The notes: generated from the letters alone by a model not told the origin. Positions 16,987 to 25,683 are shown, counted from the first letter of the stretch. The stretch is DNA of 46,413 nucleotides from Spirirestis rafaelensis WJT71-NPBG6 (GCA_019359015.1 JAHHID010000065.1:1-46413), one strand, 5' to 3'. Made by a program: numbers and translations.

Positions 16987-18288
16987 TTATTCAGAGGAAG
17001 TAGGAAGAGGCTCAAGCCTTACTGCTATTTGTAAATTCTGTCCTTGGCGTTGGAGTTGTATTTGCAAGTTGCTACCGACACGATTTTTTTCTATTAACCG
17101 TAAGACTTCATCAACTGTGTTAACGGGTTGATTATTGATTTCTTGAATTGCATCTTTTACTCGTAATCCTGCTTTTTCAGCTAGAGAACCTGGAACAACT
17201 TTGTTAATGATAACTCCTCGCTGACGGATGCCAAAAATGTTTGAATTATTATTAGGCTGTACCTTAATACCTAAATAAGGATGTTCAACTTTCCCCTTGG
17301 TAATTAATTCTTGGGCAATTTTTTGAGCTATGTTGATGGGGATAGCAAAGCCAAGTCCTTGAGCGTTAGGAATTAGGGCACTATTTACGCCAATAACTTC
17401 ACCACGAACATTCAGCAAGGGTCCACCGGAGCTTCCAGGGTTAATAGCGGCATCAGTTTGAATAATACCAACATAACTATCAGAAAGATGTAGATATCTG
17501 GCAGAGCGTCCTATACCACTGATAATACCTGCGGTAACAGTTCTTTGAAAACCCAAAGGATTACCAATAGCGATCGCCCATTGTCCTGGTTGCACAAAGT
17601 CGGAGTTTCCTGGTTTTACAAATGGCAAGTTAGTGCCAGGAATTTGCACAACTGCGATATCAGTTACGGGATCTATCCCCAACACCTTGCCATCAAAAGT
17701 GCGACCATCGAGAAACGAGACTTTTACCGTATCAGCATTCTCTACAACGTGGGCATTAGTGAGAATCTGACCATTGGGATTAATAACAAAACCCGAACCA
17801 AGACCTCGCTCAATTTTTTTCTTGCTTTTTATTGACACTTTTCCGAAAACATCTTGCAAAAATGGATAATTTGATTTTTCATATGTTTGAGTTTTTATAG
17901 TTCTGATAACCTTAATTTCAACTACAGCGGGTTGCACTTTTGTAACAACATTAGCCACAAAATTTGTATCACTAATGATAGGCGAGAGAAAAACCTTACT
18001 TTGATGATCTGGCTCTTTAATACTTTTTGGAGGTATAGGAGGATCAACGCTAGAAACACGTAATTTATTATTAAATAAATTTGTGTAGCTGCTGCAAAAG
18101 TCTATTGCTATTATGCTAATGAAAGCAACAATTAGATAAATTGTTGTATTTTTCTTATTAGAAACTTTCCCTACTATGTTGATATTTTTAAATAAAGTAT
18201 CAGACATCTGCTTTTTAGGCTGTTTCATTAAGTTAACAAAAATAGAGTTATAACTATTTTGGTAATCTTTTTGGTGTATTTTTTTCAT
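16987..18288 (-). CDS. HtrA/Deg-type serine protease with PDZ domain
   Basis: A 433-residue envelope protease. A basic N-terminus and one membrane segment (YLIVAFISIIAIDF, about 51-64) act as an uncleaved signal anchor. The trypsin-like domain has catalytic His180 in TNAHVVENAD, Asp210 in DPVTDIAVVQI and Ser287 in INPGSSGGPLLN. One PDZ domain follows (about 330-425: HPYLGIKVQ, VVPGSLAEKAGLRVKDAIQE). This is the layout of cyanobacterial HhoA/HhoB/HtrA, which degrade damaged periplasmic or thylakoid-lumen proteins. The N-terminal extension of about 45 residues before the membrane helix is longer than usual. Met21 or Met28 could be the real start. It is close to the PRC-barrel and M48 genes, which fits envelope protein quality control. 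Confidence 0.9.
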   Translation of the reverse strand: MKKIHQKDYQNSYNSIFVNLMKQPKKQMSDTLFKNINIVGKVSNKKNTTIYLIVAFISIIAIDFCSSYTNLFNNKLRVSSVDPPIPPKSIKEPDHQSKVFLSPIISDTNFVANVVTKVQPAVVEIKVIRTIKTQTYEKSNYPFLQDVFGKVSIKSKKKIERGLGSGFVINPNGQILTNAHVVENADTVKVSFLDGRTFDGKVLGIDPVTDIAVVQIPGTNLPFVKPGNSDFVQPGQWAIAIGNPLGFQRTVTAGIISGIGRSARYLHLSDSYVGIIQTDAAINPGSSGGPLLNVRGEVIGVNSALIPNAQGLGFAIPINIAQKIAQELITKGKVEHPYLGIKVQPNNNSNIFGIRQRGVIINKVVPGSLAEKAGLRVKDAIQEINNQPVNTVDEVLRLIEKNRVGSNLQIQLQRQGQNLQIAVRLEPLPTSSE

Positions 18289-18425
18289 TTCTACTCAGAT
18301 TCAGTATGAAGTAGATGCTTTATATTTATTGACTGCCTATTTTTGATATTTTCTGTCTTAATAAGTATTAAAATCTATCAGCTTAATTAAGTAAAATTAA
18401 TTTTTGAGAGAGATATATAACTGGT

Positions 18426-18935
18426 TTATCTTATTTTTACGTGATTATTCTGTTTTCTCATTATTAAGTATTCTTCATATAATTTGAGATTGCGATCGCT
18501 AACTTCATAAAAGTAAGGCTCCAGCGTATAATTGTAGATATCTGCTTTATAAAACGGACGTAAATTTTTTATTTGCACTAACGGACGATAAACGTCTCTT
18601 ACTCGCTGTTCATAATCATTATTTATTACTAAATCTTCGCTAAATTCCGGCAAATTGTTAACTTGTTCTTTAGTCAACCCAGGAACATACAAGTGTTTAT
18701 CCTCATAGTTCAGGCAAGCCAAACCAACGGGGAGTAATACTTTTATGCTGAAAACCCAGAAACCTGTATCGATGATTAAATACCGAAAACGACCATCATA
18801 TTCATCGACTAAAATGTTGGTTACAAAACCAACCTTTTCGCCTTCAGCAAAAACTAAAAAATTATTGATATTATAGCTATAAAACATTTCATTTTTGTAG
18901 TATTGATAATATTTATCTAGTTTGTACAAACTCAT
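18426..18935 (-). CDS. PRC-barrel domain protein (short form)
   Basis: A 169-residue paralogue of the other PRC-barrel proteins here. The barrel is residues 1-85 (KVGFVTNILVDEYDGRFRYL, IDTGFWVFSIKVLLPVGLAC), followed by YVPGLTKEQVNNLPEFSEDL and NNDYEQRVRDVYR. The tail ends in a basic stretch (MRKQNNHVKIR) with no DUF2382 region, although LKLYEEYLIMRKQ matches the segment that precedes DUF2382 in the longer paralogues. It may be a truncated descendant of the long form. The start lies 25 bp after the M48 peptidase stop, so it is probably cotranscribed with it. The function is unknown. Confidence 0.8.
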   Translation of the reverse strand: MSLYKLDKYYQYYKNEMFYSYNINNFLVFAEGEKVGFVTNILVDEYDGRFRYLIIDTGFWVFSIKVLLPVGLACLNYEDKHLYVPGLTKEQVNNLPEFSEDLVINNDYEQRVRDVYRPLVQIKNLRPFYKADIYNYTLEPYFYEVSDRNLKLYEEYLIMRKQNNHVKIR

Positions 18936-18960
18936 TTTTTACTCCTATATGTATTAATAA

Positions 18961-19980
18961 CTAACTTAAAGGTTCAATTTTAGCGTCATATGCAGCGTTA
19001 TTTAAACCGCCACCTACATCAGCTTTTTGAGGTTCAATTTCGCGTTTTAGAGCGGCAATACGATCGCTTGTTGCTGGGTGGGTACTTAAAAATGTCGGAA
19101 GCGATCGCTGATTGAGTAACTTTTGCATAAAAGCAACCATAGCGGATTCAGCATAACCAGCACGTCCTAAAATCATTAATCCTCGGCGATCTGCCTCAAA
19201 TTCATCTTGGCGACTATTGGGACGTTGTAGCGCTAATTCCACGCCAATTTGTACTGCTGTACTGCGTTCTAATCCAGCCGCAGTTGCAACACCACGAGCG
19301 ATCGCTGTTTGTCGCATCTGTTCGATTAAATGTCGGCTAGCAATATGACCAATTTCGTGAGCGATGACGCTTGCTAATTGAGCTTCATTATCTGCGGTTT
19401 TTAACAATCCTGTAGTGACATAAACATAACCTCCGGCTGTCGCAAACGCATTTACACTATTATCTCTAACTACCTGAAATGTATATTGTTTAGGGCTTTG
19501 AGTTACTTGACCGGGTTTGGGTGCTAATGTAATGTATCGAGCAATAATCGCAGGTTTATTGATGTAATCTGTGTAATCTTCATCCTGCAATTTCAGCTTA
19601 AATTCTCGCTCAATTTCAGAAATTACCAAATTGCGAACTTGACCCGTCACTTGAATTTCTATATTGCGATCAACAGGTAAATTGAAAGGTAAACCCGAAG
19701 CATTCACAACTACGATAGGTTCACCGCGAAAGAATCGTGCATCACTTACAGTAAAGGAACTTAAACCAACTTTCTCAATCGGTTTGCTTCTGATGGTTGC
19801 AGTTTTATTAACGAATTCGTCTGCATTGTTGACAATTTCGGATGTATTAGTAATATTTGCCTCTGGTGTCAAAAGGTCGCAACCTTTAACCAGCGTAGTC
19901 ACCAACAGAAGGGAGGCTAATACCAGAATGATGGAACCACCATCTTCGGAATTTGTATCGCGCTTATTCTCGTTTGTCAT
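18961..19980 (-). CDS. M48-family metallopeptidase fused to a domain of the neighbouring exported protein
   Basis: A 339-residue protein. A membrane anchor or signal (SIILVLASLLLVTTLVKGC, about 16-34; the Leu-Val-Lys-Gly-Cys may be an imperfect lipobox) is followed at about 47-155 by a beta-rich domain nearly the same as domain 1 of the gene at 20135 (VVVNASGLPFNLPVDRNIEI, INKPAIIARYITLAPKPG). From about residue 164 the M48 core starts abruptly: YTFQVVRDNSVNAFATAGGY, the zinc motif His208-Glu209-Ile-Gly-His212, and the third ligand Glu262 in DEFEADRRG. The usual N-terminal helices of cyanobacterial M48 proteases are missing. It looks like a gene fusion formed by recombination with the adjacent paralogue. 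It is probably an active periplasmic protease. Confidence 0.85.
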   Translation of the reverse strand: MTNENKRDTNSEDGGSIILVLASLLLVTTLVKGCDLLTPEANITNTSEIVNNADEFVNKTATIRSKPIEKVGLSSFTVSDARFFRGEPIVVVNASGLPFNLPVDRNIEIQVTGQVRNLVISEIEREFKLKLQDEDYTDYINKPAIIARYITLAPKPGQVTQSPKQYTFQVVRDNSVNAFATAGGYVYVTTGLLKTADNEAQLASVIAHEIGHIASRHLIEQMRQTAIARGVATAAGLERSTAVQIGVELALQRPNSRQDEFEADRRGLMILGRAGYAESAMVAFMQKLLNQRSLPTFLSTHPATSDRIAALKREIEPQKADVGGGLNNAAYDAKIEPLS

Positions 19981-20008
19981 AATTTAAACACTTCCCCATT
20001 TCGTAGTT

Positions 20009-20090
20009 ATACTAAGTTGCATTCATACAGGAAACTTACTCTTATTTCTCTGTGCGATTAAAAACTCTATCTATGAATGCAACTCGGTAT
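20009..20090. repeat. 82-bp element with 19-bp terminal inverted repeats
   Basis: ATACTAAGTTGCATTCATA (20009-20027) and TATGAATGCAACTCGGTAT (20072-20090) are inverted with two mismatches. It fills most of the gap between the M48 fusion and the tandem-domain lipoprotein. The left end resembles the start of another repeat at 24169. It is probably a small dispersed element. Confidence 0.65.
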
Positions 20091-20134
20091 TATTTAGCCT
20101 AAAAGGGTGAATTGTGTTTTATTTGTGGGGCAAT

Positions 20135-20974
20135 TTACTGGGGAATTGCTGAGGGGTATACTTCTGTAGCAACTAATACGGGTTTGTTGCTGTACTCTGC
20201 TTCTAGCTTTTTTTGCAAAGTCAAATCCCACTTTAAGTTGTATTCCCGTTCCAGTTCAGCGACAACAAAGGGACGCAACACACCTGTAACTGCAACCTTC
20301 TCACCTTCGGTGACAGTTCCTTGTGGACTAGGAGCGCGTATAACTAACAAATCTTGTCCACCTAACAACTTATCTTCATCGAGAGTGAAGGAACTCGCAT
20401 CTCTAATATCTTCTACTTCACCCGTTACCGCTAAGGTTTTGCCGTAGTATAGGCTGGGGTTGGTGGTAATTTCCCCTGGTTTAGGTGCGAGTGCAATTGA
20501 TTGGGCAATAATTGCAGGTTTGCTTTCGTACTCTCTATACAAGTTTGGATCTAAATTCAACTTGTATTGACGCTCAATATCTGCAATGACAAATTTGCTA
20601 ACCGGACCCGTTACCTGAATTGGTGTGTTGGCATCGGTAGGCAGAACAAAAGGTTTGCCTGAAGCATTTACAACTAAGATGGATTCAGCACCAAAAAATT
20701 GCTTATCGTTAATTGTAAAAGTCGATTCACTCAGTTTTTTGACGGGTTGACTTCTCACCGTCACTGTTTTACCAATAAGTTGGTTTGTATTATCAGCTAC
20801 TTCTTCAGCGGTGACATTAGTTTCTGGCACTGCTGCTTGTCGCTCTAAATTATTGGTACAAGCGGGAAGTAGCACTGCGGAAAGTGCTAAAGCAACAGCA
20901 CCTTTACGACTCCACAACTTTTGGACGAAGCTGCTATTTTGATTAATTCTATTCATCATTTCAAAAATCTCCAT
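20135..20974 (-). CDS. Lipoprotein with two tandem OB-fold-like domains
   Basis: A 279-residue exported protein. A signal peptide ends in a lipobox (ALSAVLLPAC), so it is probably lipidated at that Cys. The start may be the ATG at codon 1, 6 or 7. Two similar beta-rich domains follow: about 55-150 (GKTVTVRSQPVKKLSESTFT, LVVNASGKPFVLPTDA, VIADIERQYKLNLD) and about 165-268 (GKTLAVTGEVEDIRDASSFT, LLVIRAPSPQG, VVAELEREYNLKWD), each ending with a Lys-Pro-x-x-x-Ala-x strand. I read these as OB-fold-like repeats; the function is unknown. The M48 protein downstream carries another copy of domain 1. It is 17 bp after the secreted protein at 20992, so cotranscription is likely. Confidence 0.7.
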   Translation of the reverse strand: MEIFEMMNRINQNSSFVQKLWSRKGAVALALSAVLLPACTNNLERQAAVPETNVTAEEVADNTNQLIGKTVTVRSQPVKKLSESTFTINDKQFFGAESILVVNASGKPFVLPTDANTPIQVTGPVSKFVIADIERQYKLNLDPNLYREYESKPAIIAQSIALAPKPGEITTNPSLYYGKTLAVTGEVEDIRDASSFTLDEDKLLGGQDLLVIRAPSPQGTVTEGEKVAVTGVLRPFVVAELEREYNLKWDLTLQKKLEAEYSNKPVLVATEVYPSAIPQ

Positions 20975-20991
20975 TAAGGTTTAAGGTTGAC

Positions 20992-21645
20992 TTAGTTCAA
21001 AAAGACCTGACCATCTCTTTGAATTCTTAATACACCTTGGTTGTCATCAAAATTAGTCGTTTCATCTAAAGAAACTGATAGCATTCCTTCAGAAGTAGAC
21101 ATAGGCATAACTTTTAGCAGTCCGCGATCTTGACGTACTAATGTGATAGTTACAGGTGTTGGTAGTCCTCGCAAAACAAACTCTTGTCCACCTGCAAGAA
21201 ATCGAGGTTGCGTATAACCAATCGCTTGATAAGAAATACCAGCGTTAGTATCATTTTTCAACTTCACATCTACTTTCCCTGCTGTTGGTGCAACAGTAGC
21301 GAGCGCACCTTGTCTGCTTTCTGGAAAAGGTGGTTGTATTACTCTTGTACGCTGATTATAAGGATAGACAGGAACAACTACACTGTTTTGCTGACCATAA
21401 ATTTGTCCTTGTCCCGTTTGTCTTGTGAAAGCATTAGGAGGACATCCCTGCGGAACTAAAACCCTATTGCGGTGCGGTTCTTCGTAAAAAATGCTAGGGC
21501 AAGGGTTAAGTTTGGTAGTTCGCTGCTGTGCTACTGTCGCTTGAGGAATTGCAGCTACACTAATTAGCAAAGTTCCAACGAGTGTTCCCACAAAACCAAT
21601 CCTTTTCGATTTTAAATGATTGACTTTATACATGATTACTCTCAA
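20992..21645 (-). CDS. Secreted protein of unknown function
   Basis: A 217-residue protein with an N-terminal signal peptide (IGFVGTLVGTLLISVAAIPQ ending about ATVAQQ). The start may be the second Met (MYKVNHLKSKRIG). The mature protein has a Cys pair (NPCPSIFYEEPHRN, VPQGCPPNAFTRQ), a Gln/Pro-rich linker (QTGQGQIYGQQNSVVVPVYP), and a C-terminal beta domain of about 95 residues (KVDVKLKNDTNAGISYQAIG, TPVTITLVRQDRGLLKV). No family is recognised with confidence. It is probably periplasmic, and it is followed at 17 bp by the lipoprotein gene. Candidate site E lies 262 bp upstream. Confidence 0.65.
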   Translation of the reverse strand: MRVIMYKVNHLKSKRIGFVGTLVGTLLISVAAIPQATVAQQRTTKLNPCPSIFYEEPHRNRVLVPQGCPPNAFTRQTGQGQIYGQQNSVVVPVYPYNQRTRVIQPPFPESRQGALATVAPTAGKVDVKLKNDTNAGISYQAIGYTQPRFLAGGQEFVLRGLPTPVTITLVRQDRGLLKVMPMSTSEGMLSVSLDETTNFDDNQGVLRIQRDGQVFLN

Positions 21646-21996
21646 CTTGTTTTTACTTTATTGCTTTTTTACTGTGAAATTAGAAAACCTAAAAACTTCT
21701 AAAAATCTGCTGTAACACAGATACAAAACAAAAACCGCATAGCATATATTTGGGTCTATTTATAAATCTATAAATGTATCTATTCGCAGTGCAAGCCGGA
21801 AAGCTCTTCAGATGCGATTTAATTGTTTGTATTTAAGTAAAGTTGAGCCGCTCAACTGAAAGAGAAGTTATGAAAACAGACTGTATTTTGAGAATAAATC
21901 TTAATGGTGGAAAAGTCGGGTAGAATTCCGGCGCATTTCACAAATACTACCTAAGACATAGTCTCACTACTCTAATAGGAATAGTAGACAACATGA
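21646..21996. other. Upstream region of the secreted-protein operon
   Basis: 351 bp without a gene. It holds the GTGGA direct repeat (site E, 21907-21928) and is otherwise AT-rich. It probably contains the promoter of the 21645-20135 unit and the end of the DUF3611 transcript. I see no convincing terminator. Confidence 0.45.
21907..21928 (+). promoter_or_regulatory. 11-bp-spaced direct repeat, site E (degenerate second half)
   Basis: GTGGAAAAGTC at 21907 followed at 11 bp by GGGTAGAATTC. It lies upstream of the minus-strand secreted-protein gene. Confidence 0.3.
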
Positions 21997-22569
21997 TTAT
22001 TCTTCTAGCCAATATAGTAAACCAAGAGAAGTGACCCCACCAAACAAGTGGACACCAATCAAATTGACGTTTGCTAGCATGACAAAAATATCTAGGGAAC
22101 GAATCACATTTTCTCGCTGATAAACCGCTACACCTTGAGGCTGGGCTAATGCTTTACCCAATATAACTGCAACCGTCGCTTCAGATGCAAGAAAACCTAT
22201 TAATAACCCTATTAAACTAACAATTAATCCAATACGCAAAGCTTTAATTACGTCTTCCTTTCTTGGTTGGATGCTAGCATTAGGTGTTTGCAAAAGTCTA
22301 GCCATACGCCTGTAATGCAAAGCCCAATATACTCGAAAGCACAGTAGTATAACGCCAACAATAGCTAAAAATATACCAAACCCAATGCCTGCATTATTCG
22401 TTTGGGTAGTAAGATTACTACGGCTAAACCAAGCTAACGATAAAGCAATGACAGAAACAGCTCCGAACGCTAACTGTACCCAAAAGCTAATTCGACTGAC
22501 TAAACGAAAAGTAGCAGCAAATTGTCGTTTGCTTGGTGGATGTGATAAAGATTCTAGGTTATCTAACAT
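21997..22569 (-). CDS. DUF3611 family membrane protein
   Basis: A 190-residue protein of the cyanobacterial/plant DUF3611 family. The conserved N-terminus SHPPSKRQFAATFRLVSRIS precedes helices WVQLAFGAVSVIALSLAWFS, GIGFGIFLAIVGVILLCFRV, LRIGLIVSLIGLLIGFLASE and a C-terminal one near IFVMLANVNLIGVHLFGGVT. The segment EATVAVILGKALAQPQGVA is characteristic. The length matches the family. The function is unknown; the plant homologue is chloroplast targeted. It is 200 bp downstream of the DUF389 gene, with candidate site F between them. Confidence 0.8.
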   Translation of the reverse strand: MLDNLESLSHPPSKRQFAATFRLVSRISFWVQLAFGAVSVIALSLAWFSRSNLTTQTNNAGIGFGIFLAIVGVILLCFRVYWALHYRRMARLLQTPNASIQPRKEDVIKALRIGLIVSLIGLLIGFLASEATVAVILGKALAQPQGVAVYQRENVIRSLDIFVMLANVNLIGVHLFGGVTSLGLLYWLEE

Positions 22570-22741
22570 ATATATACCTTTGGGTAGTAGTTTTGAAGTA
22601 AATACACAAAAACTGAGTTTTATTTAGGCTTTTATCTGAATGTGCTACAAATTAACAAATACATGAATTGATAATTTTTGATTGTATGTATCATCAGAAA
22701 TATCTGTTTTAGAGAAGTTAGTTTCAGATGAGATGATATTA

Positions 22742-22760
22742 GTGGAAAACTGGTAATGAG
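22742..22760 (+). promoter_or_regulatory. 11-bp-spaced direct repeat, site F (half-site mostly)
   Basis: GTGGAAAACTG at 22742, followed at 11 bp by GTAATGAG. It is 173 bp upstream of the DUF3611 start. The weakest of the six sites. Confidence 0.2.
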
Positions 22761-22769
22761 TGCATAAGC

Positions 22770-24065
22770 CTAATCCATCTTTCCAGACTGGGAAGATGGC
22801 TCAAGTACGCTGACGTTAACCAAAGGTGTAATATTAAAGTTTTGTTTTTCTAGATGAGTTTGAATCTCTTGCGTTAAACGGGAGCTAATCTCCTCTGAAG
22901 ATAGACTGGCACCTTCTCGACGTTGAACATAAACAACAGAAAGTAATGTATTTTGACCTTTAACGTTATTACCAGTAAATCTAGCATTTGCCTCTACTAA
23001 ATCAACTAAGGGATTTTGATTGACAACTTGTTGAATGTCTGCGTTCGCTCTTTGAGCAATAGTGGAGCGTTGCAAAAACGGAGTATTAGCAAACTGCCAA
23101 GTCAACAAACTAGCTAGCACTGCGAGGGTAGAAGCTAAAGCCACGGGAAACAACCAGCGTTTTCCCCGTTGATAGCGCACTCCTTGAGCAGATAACCCAA
23201 AAAATCGGAATAACAACGCGGCAGTAAAATTTATTCCTACTAATTGCAGCAACAACAAAAACAACCCGCTGATTGCCATATCCCATTTACCGATTACACT
23301 TGCCATGCCTACAATTCCCGCAGGTGGCGCTAATGATGCAGCAACTAGCATTCCCGTTGCTGCCCCAGATACCAAACTACTTCGTTCGGATTGAACTAAA
23401 TTTAAAGCACCTGCTGCACCTGCTGCTAGAGGTAACAACACTGCTACAGAAGAAATCTGACTTGTTTCAATCATCAAGCTGGTAGCTACATCCTGCCGCC
23501 AAATTAAACTAAGGATTCCAGTAACTGCAATCGTGACTCCTAGTGCAGAAAAATAACGCAGAATACTACGCCAAAGTAGTTGTTTGTCTCCTTTTGACGT
23601 TGCGATCGCCACATTCATTGCCGGACCAGCAAATGGTGCAATTAACATTGCTGCAACCAGCAAGTAAGCTGTGTTGGTATATAAGCCAATCCAAACAACG
23701 AAACCAGCCAGTCCCGCATATCCTAAAAATCCCCGCCAAGAACCAACGCTTTGTAAGCTACCCAAAAAAATCTCAATTGGGCTGCGTTCTTCCACATTTG
23801 TGACCTGTTGCGGTGCTTGAGATGCTGGAGGACGCAAGGTGATTACACCAGTTGGCAGTAATGTAATGTGTACTTTGGGTATGTCTTCGACTTTTGTCAG
23901 TAGTTTCTCAACTTGCCCATTGGAAACATGAATCAGCACTAAATCGATTAATCCCTCACTCCCCATTGCCTCAAACTGAGCAAGGTTCCTCCCATCAAGT
24001 GACTTAGCAATATCGAAAACTTCTTTTCCTTGCCCGCGTGGCACTTGGATAATAAGTTGGCGCAT
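22770..24065 (-). CDS. DUF389 family membrane protein
   Basis: A 431-residue protein. A cytoplasmic N-terminal domain of about 90 residues (MRQLIIQVPRGQGKEVFDIA, VEKLLTKVEDIPKVHITLLP) is followed by the DUF389 membrane domain (about 108-330), with YTNTAYLLVAAMLIAPFAGP, MNVAIATSKGDKQL, ATGMLVAASLAPPAGIVGMA and WDMAISGLFLLLLQLVGINF, and a C-terminal soluble region of about 100 residues. The family's function is not established. It is often next to channels or stress genes. A decayed paralogue lies at 36481-36663 beside an MscS operon. The start is ATG at 24065, with AGGAGG visible 8 bp before it on the minus strand. Confidence 0.85.
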   Translation of the reverse strand: MRQLIIQVPRGQGKEVFDIAKSLDGRNLAQFEAMGSEGLIDLVLIHVSNGQVEKLLTKVEDIPKVHITLLPTGVITLRPPASQAPQQVTNVEERSPIEIFLGSLQSVGSWRGFLGYAGLAGFVVWIGLYTNTAYLLVAAMLIAPFAGPAMNVAIATSKGDKQLLWRSILRYFSALGVTIAVTGILSLIWRQDVATSLMIETSQISSVAVLLPLAAGAAGALNLVQSERSSLVSGAATGMLVAASLAPPAGIVGMASVIGKWDMAISGLFLLLLQLVGINFTAALLFRFFGLSAQGVRYQRGKRWLFPVALASTLAVLASLLTWQFANTPFLQRSTIAQRANADIQQVVNQNPLVDLVEANARFTGNNVKGQNTLLSVVYVQRREGASLSSEEISSRLTQEIQTHLEKQNFNITPLVNVSVLEPSSQSGKMD

Positions 24066-24168
24066 ATAACCCTCCTGCCGCTAACGTTTCACATTACACA
24101 AAAGCTTATCTACCATTGATTTCAGTTTTAATCGACAGTAATCAACAGCCGAACGTCTATTTCATCTA

Positions 24169-24245
24169 ATACCAAGTTGCTGTCAAAAATAGTATTGTGT
24201 CATTGCGACTGGAGCAAAGCGGAAGGAAGCAATCTCACTAACTCC
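24169..24245. repeat. Dispersed palindromic repeat
   Basis: It starts with ATACCAAGTTGC, like the 20009 element, and contains GTCATTGCGAC ... GGAAGCAATCTCAC, the palindromic short repeat type widespread in cyanobacterial intergenic DNA. A weak right-end match (GAATGCAACGCCGATAT) lies at 24260-24276. It sits between the DUF389 start and the end of the PRC-barrel gene. Confidence 0.5.
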
Positions 24246-24290
24246 AAACTACTACAACCGAATGCAACGCCGATATAAACAAAGAATTAA

Positions 24291-25289
24291 TTATCCTCTT
24301 CTCTCCTGAATTTGCCCATGATCGGTGTTAACATCTAACTTTTCTCGACGAACTTTTTCTTGAGCCTCAACTGTATCTTGTTCTACAACCTTGCTAACTC
24401 GGACTTCTTCTCGAACTACAGCTTGCTTTTGAATGTCAGGAATTTCTTGGTAGATGTCCATCCGTACAAATTCTTTGTTATTAAAGTCTGCTTCGTTAGG
24501 AGAAACTACTCTTCCAGCATCTGCGGGTGTAGTACGCTCAACGATAACTCGCTCTTTCTCAACTGGTACAGCTACCCGTGCTGTTTCAGTTTCAACGTGT
24601 TTACCAACCGTTACCTCTCCTGTTTTTACACGGTGTTTATTTGCAATCAGCCGTTCTTCGTACAATTTGAGAGTATTATGTTCCTGCTCATTTATTTCAT
24701 ACAAATTTGGCTCTTCGTGGTAACTGTATGTCTCGCGGTTGTAAATCGGTTGCGGTGTCACAGGTTCTGGAATAAATCGCTCTTTCGGCTCTGCATAGGC
24801 AGGTATTTCTTTATGAATCGTTCTTTCTTGTCTGCTTTGATTACCGATAAAAGGAAGCTCTAAACGTCTCGGTGCTTCTAAAGGTACTTCTGTCTCTACT
24901 GGTGTCATCGTCTCTAAAGGTGCTTGGATCAATGAAGTGCGGTAAACTCCACGTACTCGTTCCTCATAATCGTAGTTCACCTGCTCAAGGTCATTAAACT
25001 CAGGTAAATACTCTACTTGCTCTTTCGTCAACCCTTTAGCATAAACGTAACGATTGGTATCGTCTATACGACAGCGACCAATTGGAAGCAACACCTGCTT
25101 GCTATTGACCCAAAAGTTTGTATCTACAACTAAATAACGGATACTACCATTCTCATCAACTAAAACGTCTTTGATACTGCCAATTTTCTCATCTCTAATA
25201 TCTGAATAGAGATGATAATTCTTAATGTTATGCTCACCAATATTTTGATGAAACTTTGTATCGAACTCATCCAATTTGAAAAGAACCAT
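24291..25289 (-). CDS. PRC-barrel + DUF2382 protein (long form)
   Basis: A 332-residue soluble protein. The PRC-barrel spans residues 1-85 (KIGSIKDVLVDENGSIRYLV, NFWVNSKQVLLPIGRCRI), the linker is YVYAKGLTKEQVEYLPEFND and YEERVRGVYRTS, then comes a Pro/Glu-rich region, and DUF2382 from about 215 (LKLYEERLIANKHRVKTGEV, KHVETETARVAVPVEKERVI, VREEVRVSKVVEQDTVE, VRREKLDV). This intact copy shows what the interrupted gene at 5478 should look like. DUF2382 is a stress-associated domain of unknown biochemistry found across bacteria. Related AvaK-like proteins mark akinetes in Anabaena (from memory). It is monocistronic by spacing, with 394 bp of AT-rich DNA upstream. Confidence 0.85.
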   Translation of the reverse strand: MVLFKLDEFDTKFHQNIGEHNIKNYHLYSDIRDEKIGSIKDVLVDENGSIRYLVVDTNFWVNSKQVLLPIGRCRIDDTNRYVYAKGLTKEQVEYLPEFNDLEQVNYDYEERVRGVYRTSLIQAPLETMTPVETEVPLEAPRRLELPFIGNQSRQERTIHKEIPAYAEPKERFIPEPVTPQPIYNRETYSYHEEPNLYEINEQEHNTLKLYEERLIANKHRVKTGEVTVGKHVETETARVAVPVEKERVIVERTTPADAGRVVSPNEADFNNKEFVRMDIYQEIPDIQKQAVVREEVRVSKVVEQDTVEAQEKVRREKLDVNTDHGQIQERRG

Positions 25290-25683
25290 ATTAGCAGCCC
25301 TCCATTTATATACTTAACTATTTAGGAGCTTAAAATATAATCAAGGTTGTTCTCATCTTACTAGAGAGGTAATTTTTTTATTAGATAATTATGTGTTACC
25401 AAAAATTTATTTTTTTAAAAAGTTGTTAATGATGTATTAATCAATATCTGTCACTTGGCACATAAATAAAGATTATTAATAAATAATTTTATAACGCTAG
25501 ACGATCGCCTAATGCATAACCAAAAGAAACAAAAATCTCAAATGGTATTGCCAGGTGATTTATTCAACTGTGATTTATTAGAGCCAAGCAAGCGCTCCTT
25601 AACTTTAAAAAAACAATATTATTAAATTTATAAAAAAAATAACTTAACTTAAAATACTGATTTATAGATTTTATTTCCGTATT
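25290..25683. other. AT-rich intergenic region
   Basis: 394 bp, more than 70 percent A+T by eye, with no ORF of coding character. It lies upstream of the PRC/DUF2382 gene and after the CheY-like gene, so it holds the promoter of the first and the terminator of the second. I could not point to either exactly. One HIP1-like site (ACGATCGCC) lies near 25501. Confidence 0.4.

Noticed and set aside
24360-24863. 167-codon plus-strand ORF opposite the PRC/DUF2382 gene
   Set aside because: It is rich in Phe, Cys and Ser, as expected from antisense of Glu/Lys/Arg-rich codons. No independent evidence.
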